A stretch of 64,000 nucleotides of DNA from an uncultured Pseudomonadales bacterium (GTDB lineage Bacteria; Pseudomonadota; Gammaproteobacteria; Pseudomonadales; Porticoccaceae): NCBI GenBank assembly GCA_943787675.1, contig CALSNK010000017.1:1-64000 (forward strand), in the 5' to 3' direction. The notes below the pieces were generated by a model that worked only from the letters and a program-made list of their open reading frames with translations, was not told where the DNA came from and searched no databases. The position numbers and the translations under genes are program-made. Each line of letters starts with the position of its first letter. The first letter of the stretch is position 1. Positions 34,228 to 48,320 of this stretch are shown piece after piece.

Positions 34228-35601
34228 ATGTTACAAAATGATAAAGATGTAATCGTCGCCGTTGCCACCGCCCCGGGGAGAGGTGGTGTGGGTATTGTGC
34301 GCCTGTCTGGGGCGGTTGATTTACAGCCCTACCTGTTTGGCTTGCTGGGCAGGGAGGCGCTTGAGCCACGACTGGCTAGCTACTGTCGTTTTCAGGACCA
34401 CAGTGGTGATTCGATCGATGAGGGCGTCGCACTCTACTTCCCCAATCCGAATTCTTTTACTGGCGAAAATGTGCTGGAGCTTCAGGGCCACGGTGGTCCG
34501 GTTGTACTGGATAGGTTGGTGCAGCGCTGTGTGGAATTAGGCGCGCGTTTGGCCCGCCCCGGGGAGTTTAGTGAACGTGCTTTTCTCAATGACAAAATGG
34601 ATCTGGCTCAGGCTGAAGCTATTGCCGATTTAATCGATGCCTCGTCGTTTCAGGCGGCGCGGTCAGCGGTGCGATCAATGCAGGGTGAGTTCTCTGTGAT
34701 GATTAATCAGCTAGTCGAAAAAATGATTGAGTTGAGAATTTTTGTTGAGGCAGCGATTGATTTTCCCGAGGAAGAGATCGATTTTCTGGCGGATGAGGGA
34801 CTCGTTAGCAACCTTCACAATTTGGCGACTAATCTCAATAATATACTCAATCGAGCCCAGCAGGGCTCTTTGCTCCGTGACGGTATGACAATTGTACTGG
34901 CGGGTAAACCCAATGCCGGTAAGTCCAGCCTTCTCAATGCCTTGGCGGGGAATGATGCGGCTATTGTGACGCCTGTGGCGGGCACTACGAGAGATGTGCT
35001 CAGGGAGCAGATCCTACTCAACGGTCTGCCGTTAAATATTGTCGACACGGCGGGTTTGAGAGACAGTGAGGATGAAATAGAACAGGAAGGTGTGCGTCGC
35101 GCCTGGGCTGAGATTGAAAAGGCCGATTTAATACTGTTTGTTGTCGATGCCACAGAGTCTGATGACCCTGATCTGAGGGCGATTTGGCCCGAGTATTTTA
35201 CGCGCTTTCCTGAGGCCCGCCAGCCGGTGACGCTGGTATTAAATAAAATTGACCGTTCAGGCCACACTGCAGGTGCTGTTGCTGGTCGCGACCGTACCTT
35301 TGCTATCTCTGCCAAGCAACATATTGGCTTTGATGCGCTGAGTGAGTACTTGCAGCAGAGTATTGGTTACGAGGGACAGGCAGAGGGGTTATTTTCAGCC
35401 CGTCGTCGACATCTAGATGCATTGCGAAAAGCCCTGGATTTGGTGACTACTGGTATTGCTCAGCTTGAAGGGGCTGGTGCTGGTGAGTTACTGGCAGAAG
35501 ATCTCCGTCAGGCCCAACAACAGCTCTCAGAAATTACTGGTCAGTTCACTTCAGACGACTTACTTGGCCGTATATTTTCCTCCTTTTGTATTGGAAAGTG
35601 A
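34228..35601 (+). CDS. mnmE: tRNA modification GTPase MnmE (TrmE)
   Basis: Partner of MnmG in U34 modification. The 457-residue protein has the N-terminal folate-binding domain, the inserted G domain with GKPNAGKSS (G1), DTAGLRD (G3) and NKID (G4), and the invariant C-terminal FCIGK. It is separated from yidC by a terminator and from dnaA by a 402-bp gap. Confidence 0.98.
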   Translation: MLQNDKDVIVAVATAPGRGGVGIVRLSGAVDLQPYLFGLLGREALEPRLASYCRFQDHSGDSIDEGVALYFPNPNSFTGENVLELQGHGGPVVLDRLVQRCVELGARLARPGEFSERAFLNDKMDLAQAEAIADLIDASSFQAARSAVRSMQGEFSVMINQLVEKMIELRIFVEAAIDFPEEEIDFLADEGLVSNLHNLATNLNNILNRAQQGSLLRDGMTIVLAGKPNAGKSSLLNALAGNDAAIVTPVAGTTRDVLREQILLNGLPLNIVDTAGLRDSEDEIEQEGVRRAWAEIEKADLILFVVDATESDDPDLRAIWPEYFTRFPEARQPVTLVLNKIDRSGHTAGAVAGRDRTFAISAKQHIGFDALSEYLQQSIGYEGQAEGLFSARRRHLDALRKALDLVTTGIAQLEGAGAGELLAEDLRQAQQQLSEITGQFTSDDLLGRIFSSFCIGK

Positions 35602-35708
35602 CCATAATTTACCTGCTGGTCACTATAGAATTAAGACCTTCATTGGTTAGCGTCTCCTATTAGTGAATTTAACGGTTAAACACTGGTTATGTAGTGGGTA
35701 TACACAGG

Positions 35709-35717
35709 TTATCCACA
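35709..35717 (+). promoter_or_regulatory. DnaA box (TTATCCACA)
   Basis: Exact match to the high-affinity DnaA consensus, 287 bp upstream of dnaA. Confidence 0.85.
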
Positions 35718-35842
35718 GTAATTGGTTGTTTTTTGATCAATTTATTTTTGAATGCTGTTGATAAAAAAAACATTGAGTTTATTTAAGTCGTTGATTTCAA
35801 ACATTTAAATTATAAACTGCCTTTTCAGTTCACTTTATCCGT

Positions 35843-35851
35843 TGTGGATAA
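35843..35851 (-). promoter_or_regulatory. DnaA box, inverted (TGTGGATAA on plus)
   Basis: Exact reverse-complement match to the high-affinity DnaA consensus, facing the box at 35709 across the AT-rich stretch. Confidence 0.85.
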
Positions 35852-36003
35852 TCCATAATCTTGGGTATAGAATCATCTGCAAGCGAGATTACTAAAGTTC
35901 GCAGTGTAAATTGTAGAATAATAGATTGGTTTGTTGGGTTGAATATTCCGGTAATTGGGTGTTTTCCTGAGTGAGCTGACAGTGGAATTAAAAGGTCGAG
36001 AGA

Positions 36004-37470
36004 ATGGGGTTTGATGTGCCTGAAGTCGTGTGGTCTCAATGTCAGAGTCAACTTCGTAGCGAGTTGCCGGAACAGCAATATAATACTTGGATTAGGCCGC
36101 TGATTATCCAGCCAGCGTCTGACCCCCTTGCGGCGGTAGTGCACCTGCTCGCGCCCAATCGATTTATTGAGGACTGGGTTAAGAATAAGTTTCTTGCTCG
36201 CATAGAGGAATTGTTCGATCAGCTTGGGGGTAAGTCGGTCTCACTGGCGGTTGCCGCTAATCGATCAAGCGCGCCGGTTTTTCAACAATCAGCTGGGATC
36301 CCGTCCAATGATCTGGCTGTACCAGGCAACAGTGAAAGTTTCCAGCCGGGAGTCCAGCAGGAGCATAGAGAGCCAAGCCGTATAGAAGTACCCTCTCAGC
36401 GTATTATTGAAGCGCCGGCCATTATTAAATCGGCCGCCGAGAGTAGCCTTAAAACTAATCTAAACAAAAATTTCACGTTCGACAGCTTTGTCGAAGGTAA
36501 GTCCAATCAGCTAGCTTTTGCCGCTGCACAACAGGTCGCTGAAAATCCTGGTGGTTCTTACAACCCTCTTTTTATCTATGGTGGTGTGGGTCTTGGTAAA
36601 ACTCACCTTATGCATGCCGTCGGTAATGCCATGCGAGCCAAGAAGCCGGATGCCAAGATTGTTTACCTGCATTCAGAGCGCTTTGTGGCGGATATGGTCA
36701 AGGCCTTGCAGCTTAAGGCTATTGATGAGTTTAAGAGTTTCTACCGATCGGTTGATGCCCTGTTGATTGATGATATTCAGTTTTTTGCGGGTAAAGAGCG
36801 CTCTCAGGAGGAGTTCTTTCACACGTACAATGCCCTGCTTGAGGGTGGGCAGCAGATGATCCTTACGTGCGATCGATATCCTAAAGAAATGGATGGGGTT
36901 GAAGAGCGCCTAAAGTCACGCTTTGGTTGGGGTCTGACCGTGGCGGTGGAGCCGCCAGAGCTTGAAACCCGTGCGGCGATCCTGATGAATAAGGCCGATC
37001 AGGTAGGCATGTCTCTTTCCAAAGATGCTGCCTTCTTTATTGCCCAGCGTATTCGCTCCAATGTACGTGAGCTAGAGGGTGCTCTAAAGCGGGTAATGGC
37101 TCATGCGCAGTTTACGGGTAGAACCATTGATATCGATTTAATTCGTGAATCACTGAAAGATTTATTGGCACTTCAGGACAAGCTGGTTACCATAGACAAT
37201 ATCCAAAGAGTGGTGGCCGACTACTACAAGTTAAAAATGTCGGATATGCTCTCTAAGCGGCGGAGTCGCTCTGTTGCACGCCCTAGGCAGGTGGCTATGT
37301 CCATTGCCAAGGAGCTGACCAACCATAGTTTGCCGGAGATAGGGGAGTCCTTTGGAGGGCGTGATCACACGACGGTATTACATGCCTGTCGTAAGGTTAA
37401 GGAGCTTGAGAGTATCGACCGCGAAGTTCAGCGGGATCTCAAGAACCTCTATCGCACGCTGTCTACCTGA
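36004..37470 (+). CDS. dnaA: Chromosomal replication initiator DnaA
   Basis: Binds DnaA boxes at oriC and opens the duplex. The 488-residue protein has domain I (1-80), a variable linker (about 85-150), the AAA+ domain III with GGVGLGKTH (Walker A) and LIDDIQFF (Walker B), and domain IV with the box-binding [13 protein letters not shown]. It heads dnaA-dnaN-recF-gyrB. Confidence 0.99.
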   Translation: MGFDVPEVVWSQCQSQLRSELPEQQYNTWIRPLIIQPASDPLAAVVHLLAPNRFIEDWVKNKFLARIEELFDQLGGKSVSLAVAANRSSAPVFQQSAGIPSNDLAVPGNSESFQPGVQQEHREPSRIEVPSQRIIEAPAIIKSAAESSLKTNLNKNFTFDSFVEGKSNQLAFAAAQQVAENPGGSYNPLFIYGGVGLGKTHLMHAVGNAMRAKKPDAKIVYLHSERFVADMVKALQLKAIDEFKSFYRSVDALLIDDIQFFAGKERSQEEFFHTYNALLEGGQQMILTCDRYPKEMDGVEERLKSRFGWGLTVAVEPPELETRAAILMNKADQVGMSLSKDAAFFIAQRIRSNVRELEGALKRVMAHAQFTGRTIDIDLIRESLKDLLALQDKLVTIDNIQRVVADYYKLKMSDMLSKRRSRSVARPRQVAMSIAKELTNHSLPEIGESFGGRDHTTVLHACRKVKELESIDREVQRDLKNLYRTLST

Positions 37471-37540
37471 GTGTTCCTTATACTGATCAATGTAATTATT
37501 TTTTAATCGACTTACAGATTGTTGGAGATAGAAAGTTACC

Positions 37541-38638
37541 ATGAAATTCAGCCTTTCCCGTGAAGCATTATTAAAGCCCCTACAGCTCGTTGTTGGTGTC
37601 GTCGAGCGTCGCCAAACCTTACCTATTCTGTCCAATGTGTTGCTTAGCCTCGAAGGGACTAAGTTATCTTTGACGGGTACGGACCTCGAGGTTGAGATTG
37701 TGGGGTCCACTGAAGTGGGTGTAGCTGCCGAGGCTGGGGAAGTTACTGTGTCTGCGCGTAAGTTTCTTGATATTTGTCGCTCGCTACCAGAAGACGCCCA
37801 GGTGGATTTTTCTAGTAGTGATGGTAAGGCGACGCTTAAGAGCGGGCGCAGCAAATTCACTTTGGCTACATTGCCGGCCAATGAGTTTCCCTCTGTTGAT
37901 GAAGGGGAGAAGAGTATTGGTTTCGCTGTTCAGGCCAGTATCATTAAGGGTTTGATCGAGGCGACTTCGTTTGCCATGGCTCAGCAGGACGTTAGATACT
38001 ATCTAAACGGTATGCTGTGGGAGCTGAGCACCAACAAGTTGCGTGCTGTGGCCACAGATGGCCATCGTATGGCACTTTGCGACGGTATCTGTGAGGTTGA
38101 TGTGCAGGATACTATTACCGCCATACTGCCCCGGAAGGGTATTATGGAGCTGTCGCGACTGCTTGGTGATGAAGAAGTTAATGTTTCCATGGGTTCGAAC
38201 CATATTCGAATTACGGGGACAGACTATTGCTTCACATCGAAGCTTGTTGACGGGGCTTACCCTGACTACGATCGCGTTCTGCCCAAGGGTGGCGATAAAC
38301 AGGTAGTAGGTGACCGCGCTGAATTAAAGCAAGCGTTTGGCCGTACCGCGATTCTCTCCAATGAGAAGTATCGTGGGGTACGTATTCTGTTATCGGATGG
38401 CGCTATCAAGATGGTTGCCAATAACCCAGAGCAGGAAGAGGCTGAAGAAGAGGTCACTGTGAATTATGTGGGCGACGAGCTAGAGATTGGCTTTAATGTT
38501 AGCTACCTACTGGATGTACTGAATGTGCTTAAGGGTAAGGATATTCGGTTTACCCTAAGCGACTCTAACAGCAGTGCCCTGGTAGAAGACGCCGGTGAAG
38601 GCAGTGCTGTTTATGTTGTTATGCCCATGCGTCTTTGA
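37541..38638 (+). CDS. dnaN: DNA polymerase III beta sliding clamp
   Basis: Ring-shaped processivity clamp. The 365-residue protein (E. coli 366) has three repeated domains, begins MKFSLSREALLKPLQLV and ends in the conserved YVVMPMRL. It lies 70 bp after dnaA and 41 bp before recF. Confidence 0.99.
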   Translation: MKFSLSREALLKPLQLVVGVVERRQTLPILSNVLLSLEGTKLSLTGTDLEVEIVGSTEVGVAAEAGEVTVSARKFLDICRSLPEDAQVDFSSSDGKATLKSGRSKFTLATLPANEFPSVDEGEKSIGFAVQASIIKGLIEATSFAMAQQDVRYYLNGMLWELSTNKLRAVATDGHRMALCDGICEVDVQDTITAILPRKGIMELSRLLGDEEVNVSMGSNHIRITGTDYCFTSKLVDGAYPDYDRVLPKGGDKQVVGDRAELKQAFGRTAILSNEKYRGVRILLSDGAIKMVANNPEQEEAEEEVTVNYVGDELEIGFNVSYLLDVLNVLKGKDIRFTLSDSNSSALVEDAGEGSAVYVVMPMRL

Positions 38639-38679
38639 TGCAGGGCTCCCTGTCTTTTTTATCTAAGCCTTAACCTCCA

Positions 38680-42203
<3,524 letters not shown>

Positions 42204-42211
42204 TAAATAAA

Positions 42212-42243
42212 AAAGCTATTAGCTGAATCCAGCTAATAGCTTT
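42212..42243 (+). terminator. Terminator after gyrB
   Basis: AAAGCTATTAGCTG, loop AATC, CAGCTAATAGCTTT: 14 perfect pairs. The 3' T tract is short but an A tract precedes it; it may also act for the convergent small gene. Confidence 0.85.
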
Positions 42244-42305
42244 ATGCCTCTAATCCATCGACGCTAGTCCATAAGGTTTAATTCATAGCGTTTGATCTAT
42301 GGCAG

Positions 42306-42479
42306 TTAGTCGAGGGCTTTCCATATATCTTTGTCACCAACCCGTCGCCCCGTGTTCTGTCGACGGTTATCTGTGCTGGGCTCAAACCGTATTTCTTCCC
42401 GACGATCAACATGAACGCGACGTCGGCTTTTACGCGTATTGAGCGGTGAAGATTTAGGTGTTTGGGTATCCTTTTTCAT
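42306..42479 (-). CDS. Small Arg-rich conserved-type protein, unknown
   Basis: A 57-residue minus-strand frame starting MKKDTQTPKSS, with an AGGAG ribosome site ten bases upstream. The core reads HVDRREEIRFEPSTDNRRQN followed by TGRRVGDKDIW. I recall similar short proteins with a DRRExIRFEP...DRRQNxGRR pattern in other gammaproteobacteria, without known function. Very basic and without a membrane segment, so possibly nucleic-acid associated (inference). It is convergent with gyrB and lies 62 bp downstream of plsC on the same strand. Confidence 0.75.
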   Translation of the reverse strand: MKKDTQTPKSSPLNTRKSRRRVHVDRREEIRFEPSTDNRRQNTGRRVGDKDIWKALD

Positions 42480-42541
42480 TACCGAACTCCTGCTAGGAGT
42501 GCGATTGTATCGACAAAATACCTAGAATTTTGTGCGTCAGG

Positions 42542-43231
42542 TCACAGTTGTAATCTGTCACTGATCCAATGGCGGGCCTTTGCGGTTAATTCCTTAGCGT
42601 TACCCTCACTGGTATCTATGGCAGGGCCTATATGCATATGGATGGTCCCCGAACGTTTGCTGTAGCGATCGCGGAACCAGAAACTACCGGCATCATGAGC
42701 GACAGGGACTATAGCCACACCGGCTTTTTTGGCAATGGCCGCGCCGCTGGTCTTAAACTCGCCCAGACTATTGGCTGGAACCCTAGTACCCTCCGGATAA
42801 ATAACCACTCTATTGCCCTCCTTTAGCCGCTTGTTACCGCACTTTAATACGTACCGAATAGCACCTGCTGGGTTCGAGCGTTTGATTGCGATGGGCCGCA
42901 TAAAGTACAGACCCCAACCAAATAAAGGAATCCATAGAAGCTCCCGCTTTAAAATCACGCTCGCTGGTTGGAAATACCACTGTAGGTAAAACGTTTCCCA
43001 GGTACTTTGGTGATTGCTTAGTATCACACAGGGCCCCGGGGGCAAATTTTCTTGCCCAGTGACCTTGATATCAATGTTACAGCAGAGTCTTAACCACACC
43101 ATAACCAGCTGATTACCTGAGGTCGCGATCCTTTGCAGCAGCCTAAAGGGCAGGAAGCACAGTAAGCAGCAGACTGTGCTCATGACGGCCAAAATTAAAA
43201 TAAAGCCACTATAAAACAGTAAGGATCTCAT
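42542..43231 (-). CDS. plsC: 1-acyl-sn-glycerol-3-phosphate acyltransferase
   Basis: Acylates lysophosphatidic acid to phosphatidic acid at the inner membrane. The start at ATG 43231 has an AGGA site six bases upstream; GTG 43267 and ATG 43261 are in-frame alternatives. 229 residues: an N-terminal hydrophobic segment (about 5-30), the acyltransferase block I NHQSTWE (HX4E rather than HX4D) and block III YPEGTR. A similar gene lies near gyrB in Pseudomonas, where gmhB separates it from glyS; gmhB is absent here. Confidence 0.9.
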   Translation of the reverse strand: MRSLLFYSGFILILAVMSTVCCLLCFLPFRLLQRIATSGNQLVMVWLRLCCNIDIKVTGQENLPPGPCVILSNHQSTWETFYLQWYFQPASVILKRELLWIPLFGWGLYFMRPIAIKRSNPAGAIRYVLKCGNKRLKEGNRVVIYPEGTRVPANSLGEFKTSGAAIAKKAGVAIVPVAHDAGSFWFRDRYSKRSGTIHMHIGPAIDTSEGNAKELTAKARHWISDRLQL

Positions 43232-43333
43232 CGAACATCCTAGTTTTCTGAGTAGTACCATGGTCACGAAAACTAACCTCTCTGTTACTGTGATAACGCC
43301 TTAAACACCCCTGTCCGTTGTCGACAGGCAGAG

Positions 43334-45409
43334 TTATTTTGCTGGTACTAACTGGGAGATATCTGCCACACCGATAAACAGCCTGCGCAAGCTGTGCAGC
43401 AGTCCGAGACGATTATCGCGAACCGCGGCGTCCTCAGCCATCACCATCACCTGATCAAAGAACTGATCGACCGGGTCATGCAGCAGGGCCAGCTTTTGCA
43501 GTACAGCGTTATAGTCACGCTGTTCAAGTAATGGCGTAACAACCGAGGCCAGTGCGTCAATTTCAGTGGCCAGGGTTTTCTCTGCGGCATCCTGCAGCAG
43601 ATCAGCACTCACAGGTTCAGGAGTCTTGTCGCCAAGCTGTTTAGCGAGGATATTAGATACACGCTTGTTGGCGGCGGCCAGCGCTGCCGCTTCTGGTAAC
43701 AATGTAAATTGGTGCACAGCCTGCACTCGCATATTGATCTCTAAGGGATTTGAAAGCCCTAACGCTGATACCGAAGCAAACACCTCTGGGCTAATACCTT
43801 CATCTCTATACCCAGACTTAAAGCGCTCAATAATGTAAGTAAGCACTTGCTTACGTGTTTCGTTGGTACTGCTACTAAAGGGCTTGGCAGCGGCAGCAAT
43901 AGCCACTGTCAGGTCCATATCAATATTGCGTTCAACCATAATCCGCAATACTCCAAGGCTAGCTCGGCGCAGTGCAAAGGGGTCTCGTGAACCCGAAGGC
44001 TGTTGGCCAATACTAAAGATACCCACCAGACTATCTAGGCGATCCGCCAACGCCAATGTTGTTCCCACTGCAGCGCTGGGCACTTCATCACCAGCAAAGC
44101 GTGGCAGGTACTGTTCGAATAATGCGTCTGCAACCTCGGCGTTTTCCCCATCATGTAGCCCGTAGTCACGACCCATGGTGCCCTGCAAATCGGCAAACTC
44201 GCCAACCATATCGGTCACCAGATCTGACTTACTGAGTTCGGCAGCGCGGCGTGCTAACGAAGCATCAGCGCCAGTAAACGGCGCAAGGATTTCGGCTAAG
44301 GCGGCCACCCGTTCAGTCTTGTCGTAGACCGAACCTAGCTTGGCTTGAAACACCACCTGCTTAAGCGCACTCCGGCGGCTTTCCAATGTGGCATTTTTGT
44401 CATTCTTATAAAAGAAAGCAGCATCCGCAAGTCGCGGGCGAATCACGCGCTCATTGCCATCAATAACCTGAGACGGATCCTTGCTTTCAATATTGGCAAC
44501 CGTAATAAACGCCGCCATTAATTTATTATTGGCATCGACCAGATGAAAATATTTCTGGTGTTCTTTCATCGACGAAATCAACGCCTCGGCAGGCACGTCC
44601 AAAAAGTGCTCATCAAATTGCCCAAGTAAGGGAACCGGCCACTCATTCAGTGCGCTCACTTCGTCCAGCAGGTCTTCATCAATAACGGCAACACCGCCAA
44701 AGTCTGTGGCCAGTGTGGTAACCCCCGCCCGAATAATGTCACGACGGCGACTAAAGTCGACCATCACATAGGCTTTTTGAAGCTGTGCGGCATAGCTATC
44801 CGGGGACTCAATAATAATATCTTCAGCGCAGTGGAAGCGATGACCGCGGCTAGTATTGCCAGACTCAAGACCAAGAATACGCTCATGGCAAACTTCACCA
44901 TCAAATAACAAGACAGCCCATTGCACCGGGCGAACAAATTCTTCTTTATTACTACCCCAGCGCATACGCTTGGGGATGGGCAGTGCTGCTAGGGAAGCAT
45001 TAATGACTTCAGAAAGTAGGCTGCGGGTTTGGCTGCCGGTTTCAACGCGGCGCACACAGAGCTTGTCCTGCTGGCCGTCATTTTCGACATTATTCTTTAA
45101 CTCAGAGACCTCAATACCATTTTTACCGGCAAAGGCCTCGGCGGCACGGGTGGGATTACCCTCCCCATCGAAAGCCACCTTTGTAGGTGGTCCCCAGGCA
45201 ACAACCTCGGAGTCTGGTGCCTTGCGATCGAGGTCTTTAATGATAACGGTCAGTCGGCGCGGTGCCGCGTAGGCCGTCACCTCACCCAGAGATAGCTTAT
45301 GGCTTTTGAAGCCGCTAACAATACCTGCCGTAAAGGCATTAGAAAGCTCTAGTAATACTTTGGGTGGCAGCTCTTCAGTACCCAGCTCAATTAGAAAATC
45401 AGCACTCAT
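43334..45409 (-). CDS. glyS: Glycyl-tRNA synthetase beta subunit
   Basis: Beta chain of the heterotetrameric bacterial GlyRS. The 691-residue protein starts [15 protein letters not shown] and has [10 protein letters not shown], as in E. coli GlyS (689). Its start overlaps the glyQ stop by four bases. Confidence 0.98.
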   Translation of the reverse strand: MSADFLIELGTEELPPKVLLELSNAFTAGIVSGFKSHKLSLGEVTAYAAPRRLTVIIKDLDRKAPDSEVVAWGPPTKVAFDGEGNPTRAAEAFAGKNGIEVSELKNNVENDGQQDKLCVRRVETGSQTRSLLSEVINASLAALPIPKRMRWGSNKEEFVRPVQWAVLLFDGEVCHERILGLESGNTSRGHRFHCAEDIIIESPDSYAAQLQKAYVMVDFSRRRDIIRAGVTTLATDFGGVAVIDEDLLDEVSALNEWPVPLLGQFDEHFLDVPAEALISSMKEHQKYFHLVDANNKLMAAFITVANIESKDPSQVIDGNERVIRPRLADAAFFYKNDKNATLESRRSALKQVVFQAKLGSVYDKTERVAALAEILAPFTGADASLARRAAELSKSDLVTDMVGEFADLQGTMGRDYGLHDGENAEVADALFEQYLPRFAGDEVPSAAVGTTLALADRLDSLVGIFSIGQQPSGSRDPFALRRASLGVLRIMVERNIDMDLTVAIAAAAKPFSSSTNETRKQVLTYIIERFKSGYRDEGISPEVFASVSALGLSNPLEINMRVQAVHQFTLLPEAAALAAANKRVSNILAKQLGDKTPEPVSADLLQDAAEKTLATEIDALASVVTPLLEQRDYNAVLQKLALLHDPVDQFFDQVMVMAEDAAVRDNRLGLLHSLRRLFIGVADISQLVPAK

Positions 45410-46357
45410 TTCGACTCCCCCGAATACTTAGCAATGACTTCAGCGGCAATCTCTTTGTTGGCCAGCGGGAAACCCTTAGCCATGCGTGAATCAAAATAAC
45501 CCTGAGCAACGCCACGAGCCAATGTGCGGACTCGCAAAATATAACGCTGACGTTCGGTTACGGAGATGGCTTTACGGGCATCCAGTAAGTTAAAGGCATG
45601 AGAGGCCTTCATCACCATTTCGTAGGCGGGCAGTGGTAAGCCGGCCTCGATAAGTCGCGCGCTGTCTTTTTCATATTGGTCAAAGCTTGCAAACAGAAAA
45701 TCGACATCGGCATGCTCGAAGTTATAGGTAGACATTTCCACTTCGTTTTGCATAAACACATCGCCGTAGGTCACATCGCCCTCTGGGCCATGGGCCCAAA
45801 TGAGATCATAGATGCTGTCTACCGACTGCAAATACATGGCGATCCGTTCCAGGCCATAGGTAATTTCTCCGGTGACGGGGGTAGCATTCAAGCCCACCCA
45901 CCTGCTGGAAATAGGTAAACTGCGACACTTCCATACCGTTTAGCCAGATTTCCCAGCCTAGGCCCCAGGCACCCAAGGTGGGCGATTCCCAGTTATCTTC
46001 CACAAAGCGCACATCGTGAACCAAAGTGTCTATGCCCAGATGACGTAATGAACCCAGATACAGCTCTTGAAAGTCTACAGGAGAGGGCTTCATCACTACT
46101 TGAAACTGGTAATAATGCTGTAACCGGTTGGGGTTTTCTCCGTAGCGACCATCCGTGGGTCTGCGGGATGGCTGCACATAGGCGCTATTCCATACCTCGG
46201 GGCCTATGGAGCGCAAAAACGTTGCAGGGTGAAACGTACCAGCGCCAACCTCTAAGTCTAATGGCTGCATAACAACACAGCCTTTTTCGCCCCAGTATTC
46301 CTGAAGTCTTGATATTAGTTCCTGAAAAGTCTCAGGAGGCGCACAGAGATTGCCCAC
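45406..46357 (-). CDS. glyQ: Glycyl-tRNA synthetase alpha subunit, split by a one-base frameshift
   Basis: Catalytic alpha chain of GlyRS. The frame starting at 46357 reads as GlyQ up to [12 protein letters not shown], then YP, and goes out of frame; the remainder ([16 protein letters not shown] to the end) continues in another frame to 45406. The break is at a run of five G on plus (45877-45881; CCCCC on the coding strand). Removing one base gives C-Y-P-V-T-G-E, which matches the E. coli pattern GLECKPVTGE, and yields 316 residues (E. coli 303). The gene is essential and otherwise perfect, so a sequencing error is the simplest explanation; a CCC-C +1 ribosomal shift is possible. Confidence 0.93.
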
Positions 46358-46531
46358 AAATTCACCTAAAAGATTTTAATCAACGAAAAGAAACGGCAAT
46401 TATAAAGGCGCAAGCCCAGAAAGATAGAGCATATCACCTTCAAAGCCTTTAATTAGTGGCCTCCACCCAATCAGTTATGGATATAATGACTACAGGAATA
46501 TTCATGGATTCATAATCCCTAGGAGTTATAG

Positions 46532-47428
46532 ATGGTTCACGTTAGACATGGTGAGAAGGTTCGCAAAGCAGTATTTCCCGTGGCAGGTATGGGTACACGA
46601 TTTTTACCGGCGACCAAAGCCAGCCCGAAAGAAATGATGCCCGTGGTTGATAAGCCGCTTATTCAATATGCCGTTGAAGAAGCTGTCGAGGCAGGCATTA
46701 CTGAAATGATCTTCGTTACCGGTCGCACCAAGCGCAGCATTGCCGACCATTTTGACAAGGCCTATGAGTTAGAGCATCAGCTAGAGCAGCGAGGCAAGAA
46801 AGAATTGCTCGCCATTGCTCAGAACGTTGTGCCCAAGGGCGTGAGCTGTACCTATATTCGTCAAACCGAGGCCCTTGGCCTAGGCCACGCAGTTGCGACT
46901 GCATCCCATCTGGTGGGGGATGAGCCCTTTGCGGTTATTCTGGCCGACGATCTGATCCATTGTAAAAAAGGCGCGGTGCGCCAGATGGTCGAAACCTTCG
47001 AATTTTATAAAAGCTCGGTGATTGCGGTACAGAAAGTCGAAGGCCCTGATATCTCATCTTACGGTGTGATCAGCGGTGTGAAGCAAACTGACCGTGTGTA
47101 CCTGCTAGACAAAATTGTTGAGAAGCCCGCCTTTGCCGATGCACCCTCCAATATGGGTGTTACTGGACGTTATATTTTCACGCCGCAAATTTTTGCTCAT
47201 TTGGCGCGTCTTAAACCTGGTGCTGGGGGAGAGTTTCAATTAACCGACGCCATCCAAACGCTTCTTATGGAAGAGCAGGTATTGGCTTACGAATATGAAG
47301 GTATCCGCTATGATTGCGGCAGTAAGATGGGGCTGTTAAAAGCCAACATCGAGCTTGGCCTACTTCATCATGAAATCGGTGATGAACTTCGCGACTACCT
47401 CAAAAATGAACTGGTCGGGAAACTCTGA
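46532..47428 (+). CDS. galU: UTP--glucose-1-phosphate uridylyltransferase
   Basis: Makes UDP-glucose for polysaccharide and LPS synthesis. The 298-residue protein has AVFPVAGMGTRFLPATKASPKEMMP-type start (nucleotide-binding loop), VDKPLIQYAVEEA and FQLTDAIQ. The ATG is preceded by AGGAG. First gene of the plus run 46532-49813. Confidence 0.97.
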   Translation: MVHVRHGEKVRKAVFPVAGMGTRFLPATKASPKEMMPVVDKPLIQYAVEEAVEAGITEMIFVTGRTKRSIADHFDKAYELEHQLEQRGKKELLAIAQNVVPKGVSCTYIRQTEALGLGHAVATASHLVGDEPFAVILADDLIHCKKGAVRQMVETFEFYKSSVIAVQKVEGPDISSYGVISGVKQTDRVYLLDKIVEKPAFADAPSNMGVTGRYIFTPQIFAHLARLKPGAGGEFQLTDAIQTLLMEEQVLAYEYEGIRYDCGSKMGLLKANIELGLLHHEIGDELRDYLKNELVGKL

Positions 47429-47435
47429 GACGCCA

Positions 47436-48320
47436 TTGAAAAGTAACCTTGTATTAGTCTTCCTCAAGCTCCTGTCTTGGCTGCCCCTCGAGGCTTCAAG
47501 GGCACTAGGGCGTTTTATCGGACGCCTAATTATTGGCTTTAATCTACAGCCTATTCGCGTGGCGCGAATTAATCTCGCCCTCTGTTATCCCCAGCTGTCT
47601 TCAGAGCAAGTGGAGACATTAGGTCGCGAGCGCATGCTTCATTTGGGGCAGGCTCTTTGTGAAACCCCGCGACTGTGGCGAAAAGGGAATCCCTGGCTGG
47701 ATAAAAAGATTGTTGCCATCGAAGGCCAGGAACATCTGCAGGCAGCACTGGCCAATGACCGCGGCACTATTTTAATACTACCTCATCAGGGCAACTGGGA
47801 AGTTATCGGTCTGTGGATCTCAAAACAGACAGCTATGACCTCTTTATACGAGCCACCAAAAATGGCCGGGATGGAGCACTATATAAAGTCCTCTCGCGAG
47901 CGTGCTGGCGCCACATTGGTGCCCACCAATGTCCGTGGCGTTGCCGCCTTGATCAAAGCATTAAAAAGAGGTGAGCTCACGGCTATCCTCCCCGACCAGC
48001 AGCCCCCAGCCGTCAGTGGAGACTTTGCCCCCATCTTTGGTGTGCCCACCCAGACCATGACCCTGGTGCACAATCTATTGCAGCGATCAGGTAGTCAGGC
48101 CATTCTCTGCACCGCCTTGCGAGTGCCCGGCGGATGGAAAATGGTATTTATACCCGCGTCTGAGGGTATTTATAAAGACGACCAAGCCACCAGTTTGCTG
48201 GCCATGAATCAAGGCGTTGAATCTATCGTTGCCCTAGCGCCCAATCAGTATCAGTGGGAATATAAACGCTTCCGCGCCCGCCCGGATGGCTTGCCCGATA
48301 TTTATCCCCATGGAACCTAA
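47436..48320 (+). CDS. Lysophospholipid / lipid A acyltransferase (LpxL/HtrB family)
   Basis: Probable inner-membrane acyltransferase adding a secondary acyl chain to lipid A. The start is uncertain: TTG at 47436 gives the typical short N-terminus (KSNLVLVFLKLLSWLP), whereas ATG 47406 overlaps galU by 23 bases. About 294 residues. The catalytic HX4E motif is HQGNWE, followed by the LYEPPK and ILPDQQPP segments typical of LpxL/LpxM proteins. Which acyl chain it transfers is unknown. It overlaps the next gene by 11 bases. Confidence 0.85.
   Translation: MKSNLVLVFLKLLSWLPLEASRALGRFIGRLIIGFNLQPIRVARINLALCYPQLSSEQVETLGRERMLHLGQALCETPRLWRKGNPWLDKKIVAIEGQEHLQAALANDRGTILILPHQGNWEVIGLWISKQTAMTSLYEPPKMAGMEHYIKSSRERAGATLVPTNVRGVAALIKALKRGELTAILPDQQPPAVSGDFAPIFGVPTQTMTLVHNLLQRSGSQAILCTALRVPGGWKMVFIPASEGIYKDDQATSLLAMNQGVESIVALAPNQYQWEYKRFRARPDGLPDIYPHGT

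Larger units (their letters stand above)
35602..36003. promoter_or_regulatory. mnmE-dnaA gap with DnaA boxes and an AT-rich stretch
   Basis: No gene is visible. Two perfect DnaA boxes (35709-35717 and, inverted, 35843-35851) and one single-mismatch box (35698-35706) flank a strongly AT-rich segment (about 35718-35820). This layout suits dnaA autoregulation and is also origin-like (boxes next to a potential unwinding element). It is an alternative or second origin candidate to 31102-31696. Confidence 0.65.

Noticed and set aside
36004-36200. Minus-strand ORF running across the dnaA start
   Set aside because: It overlaps a clear DnaA domain I and the DnaA boxes and has no independent support.
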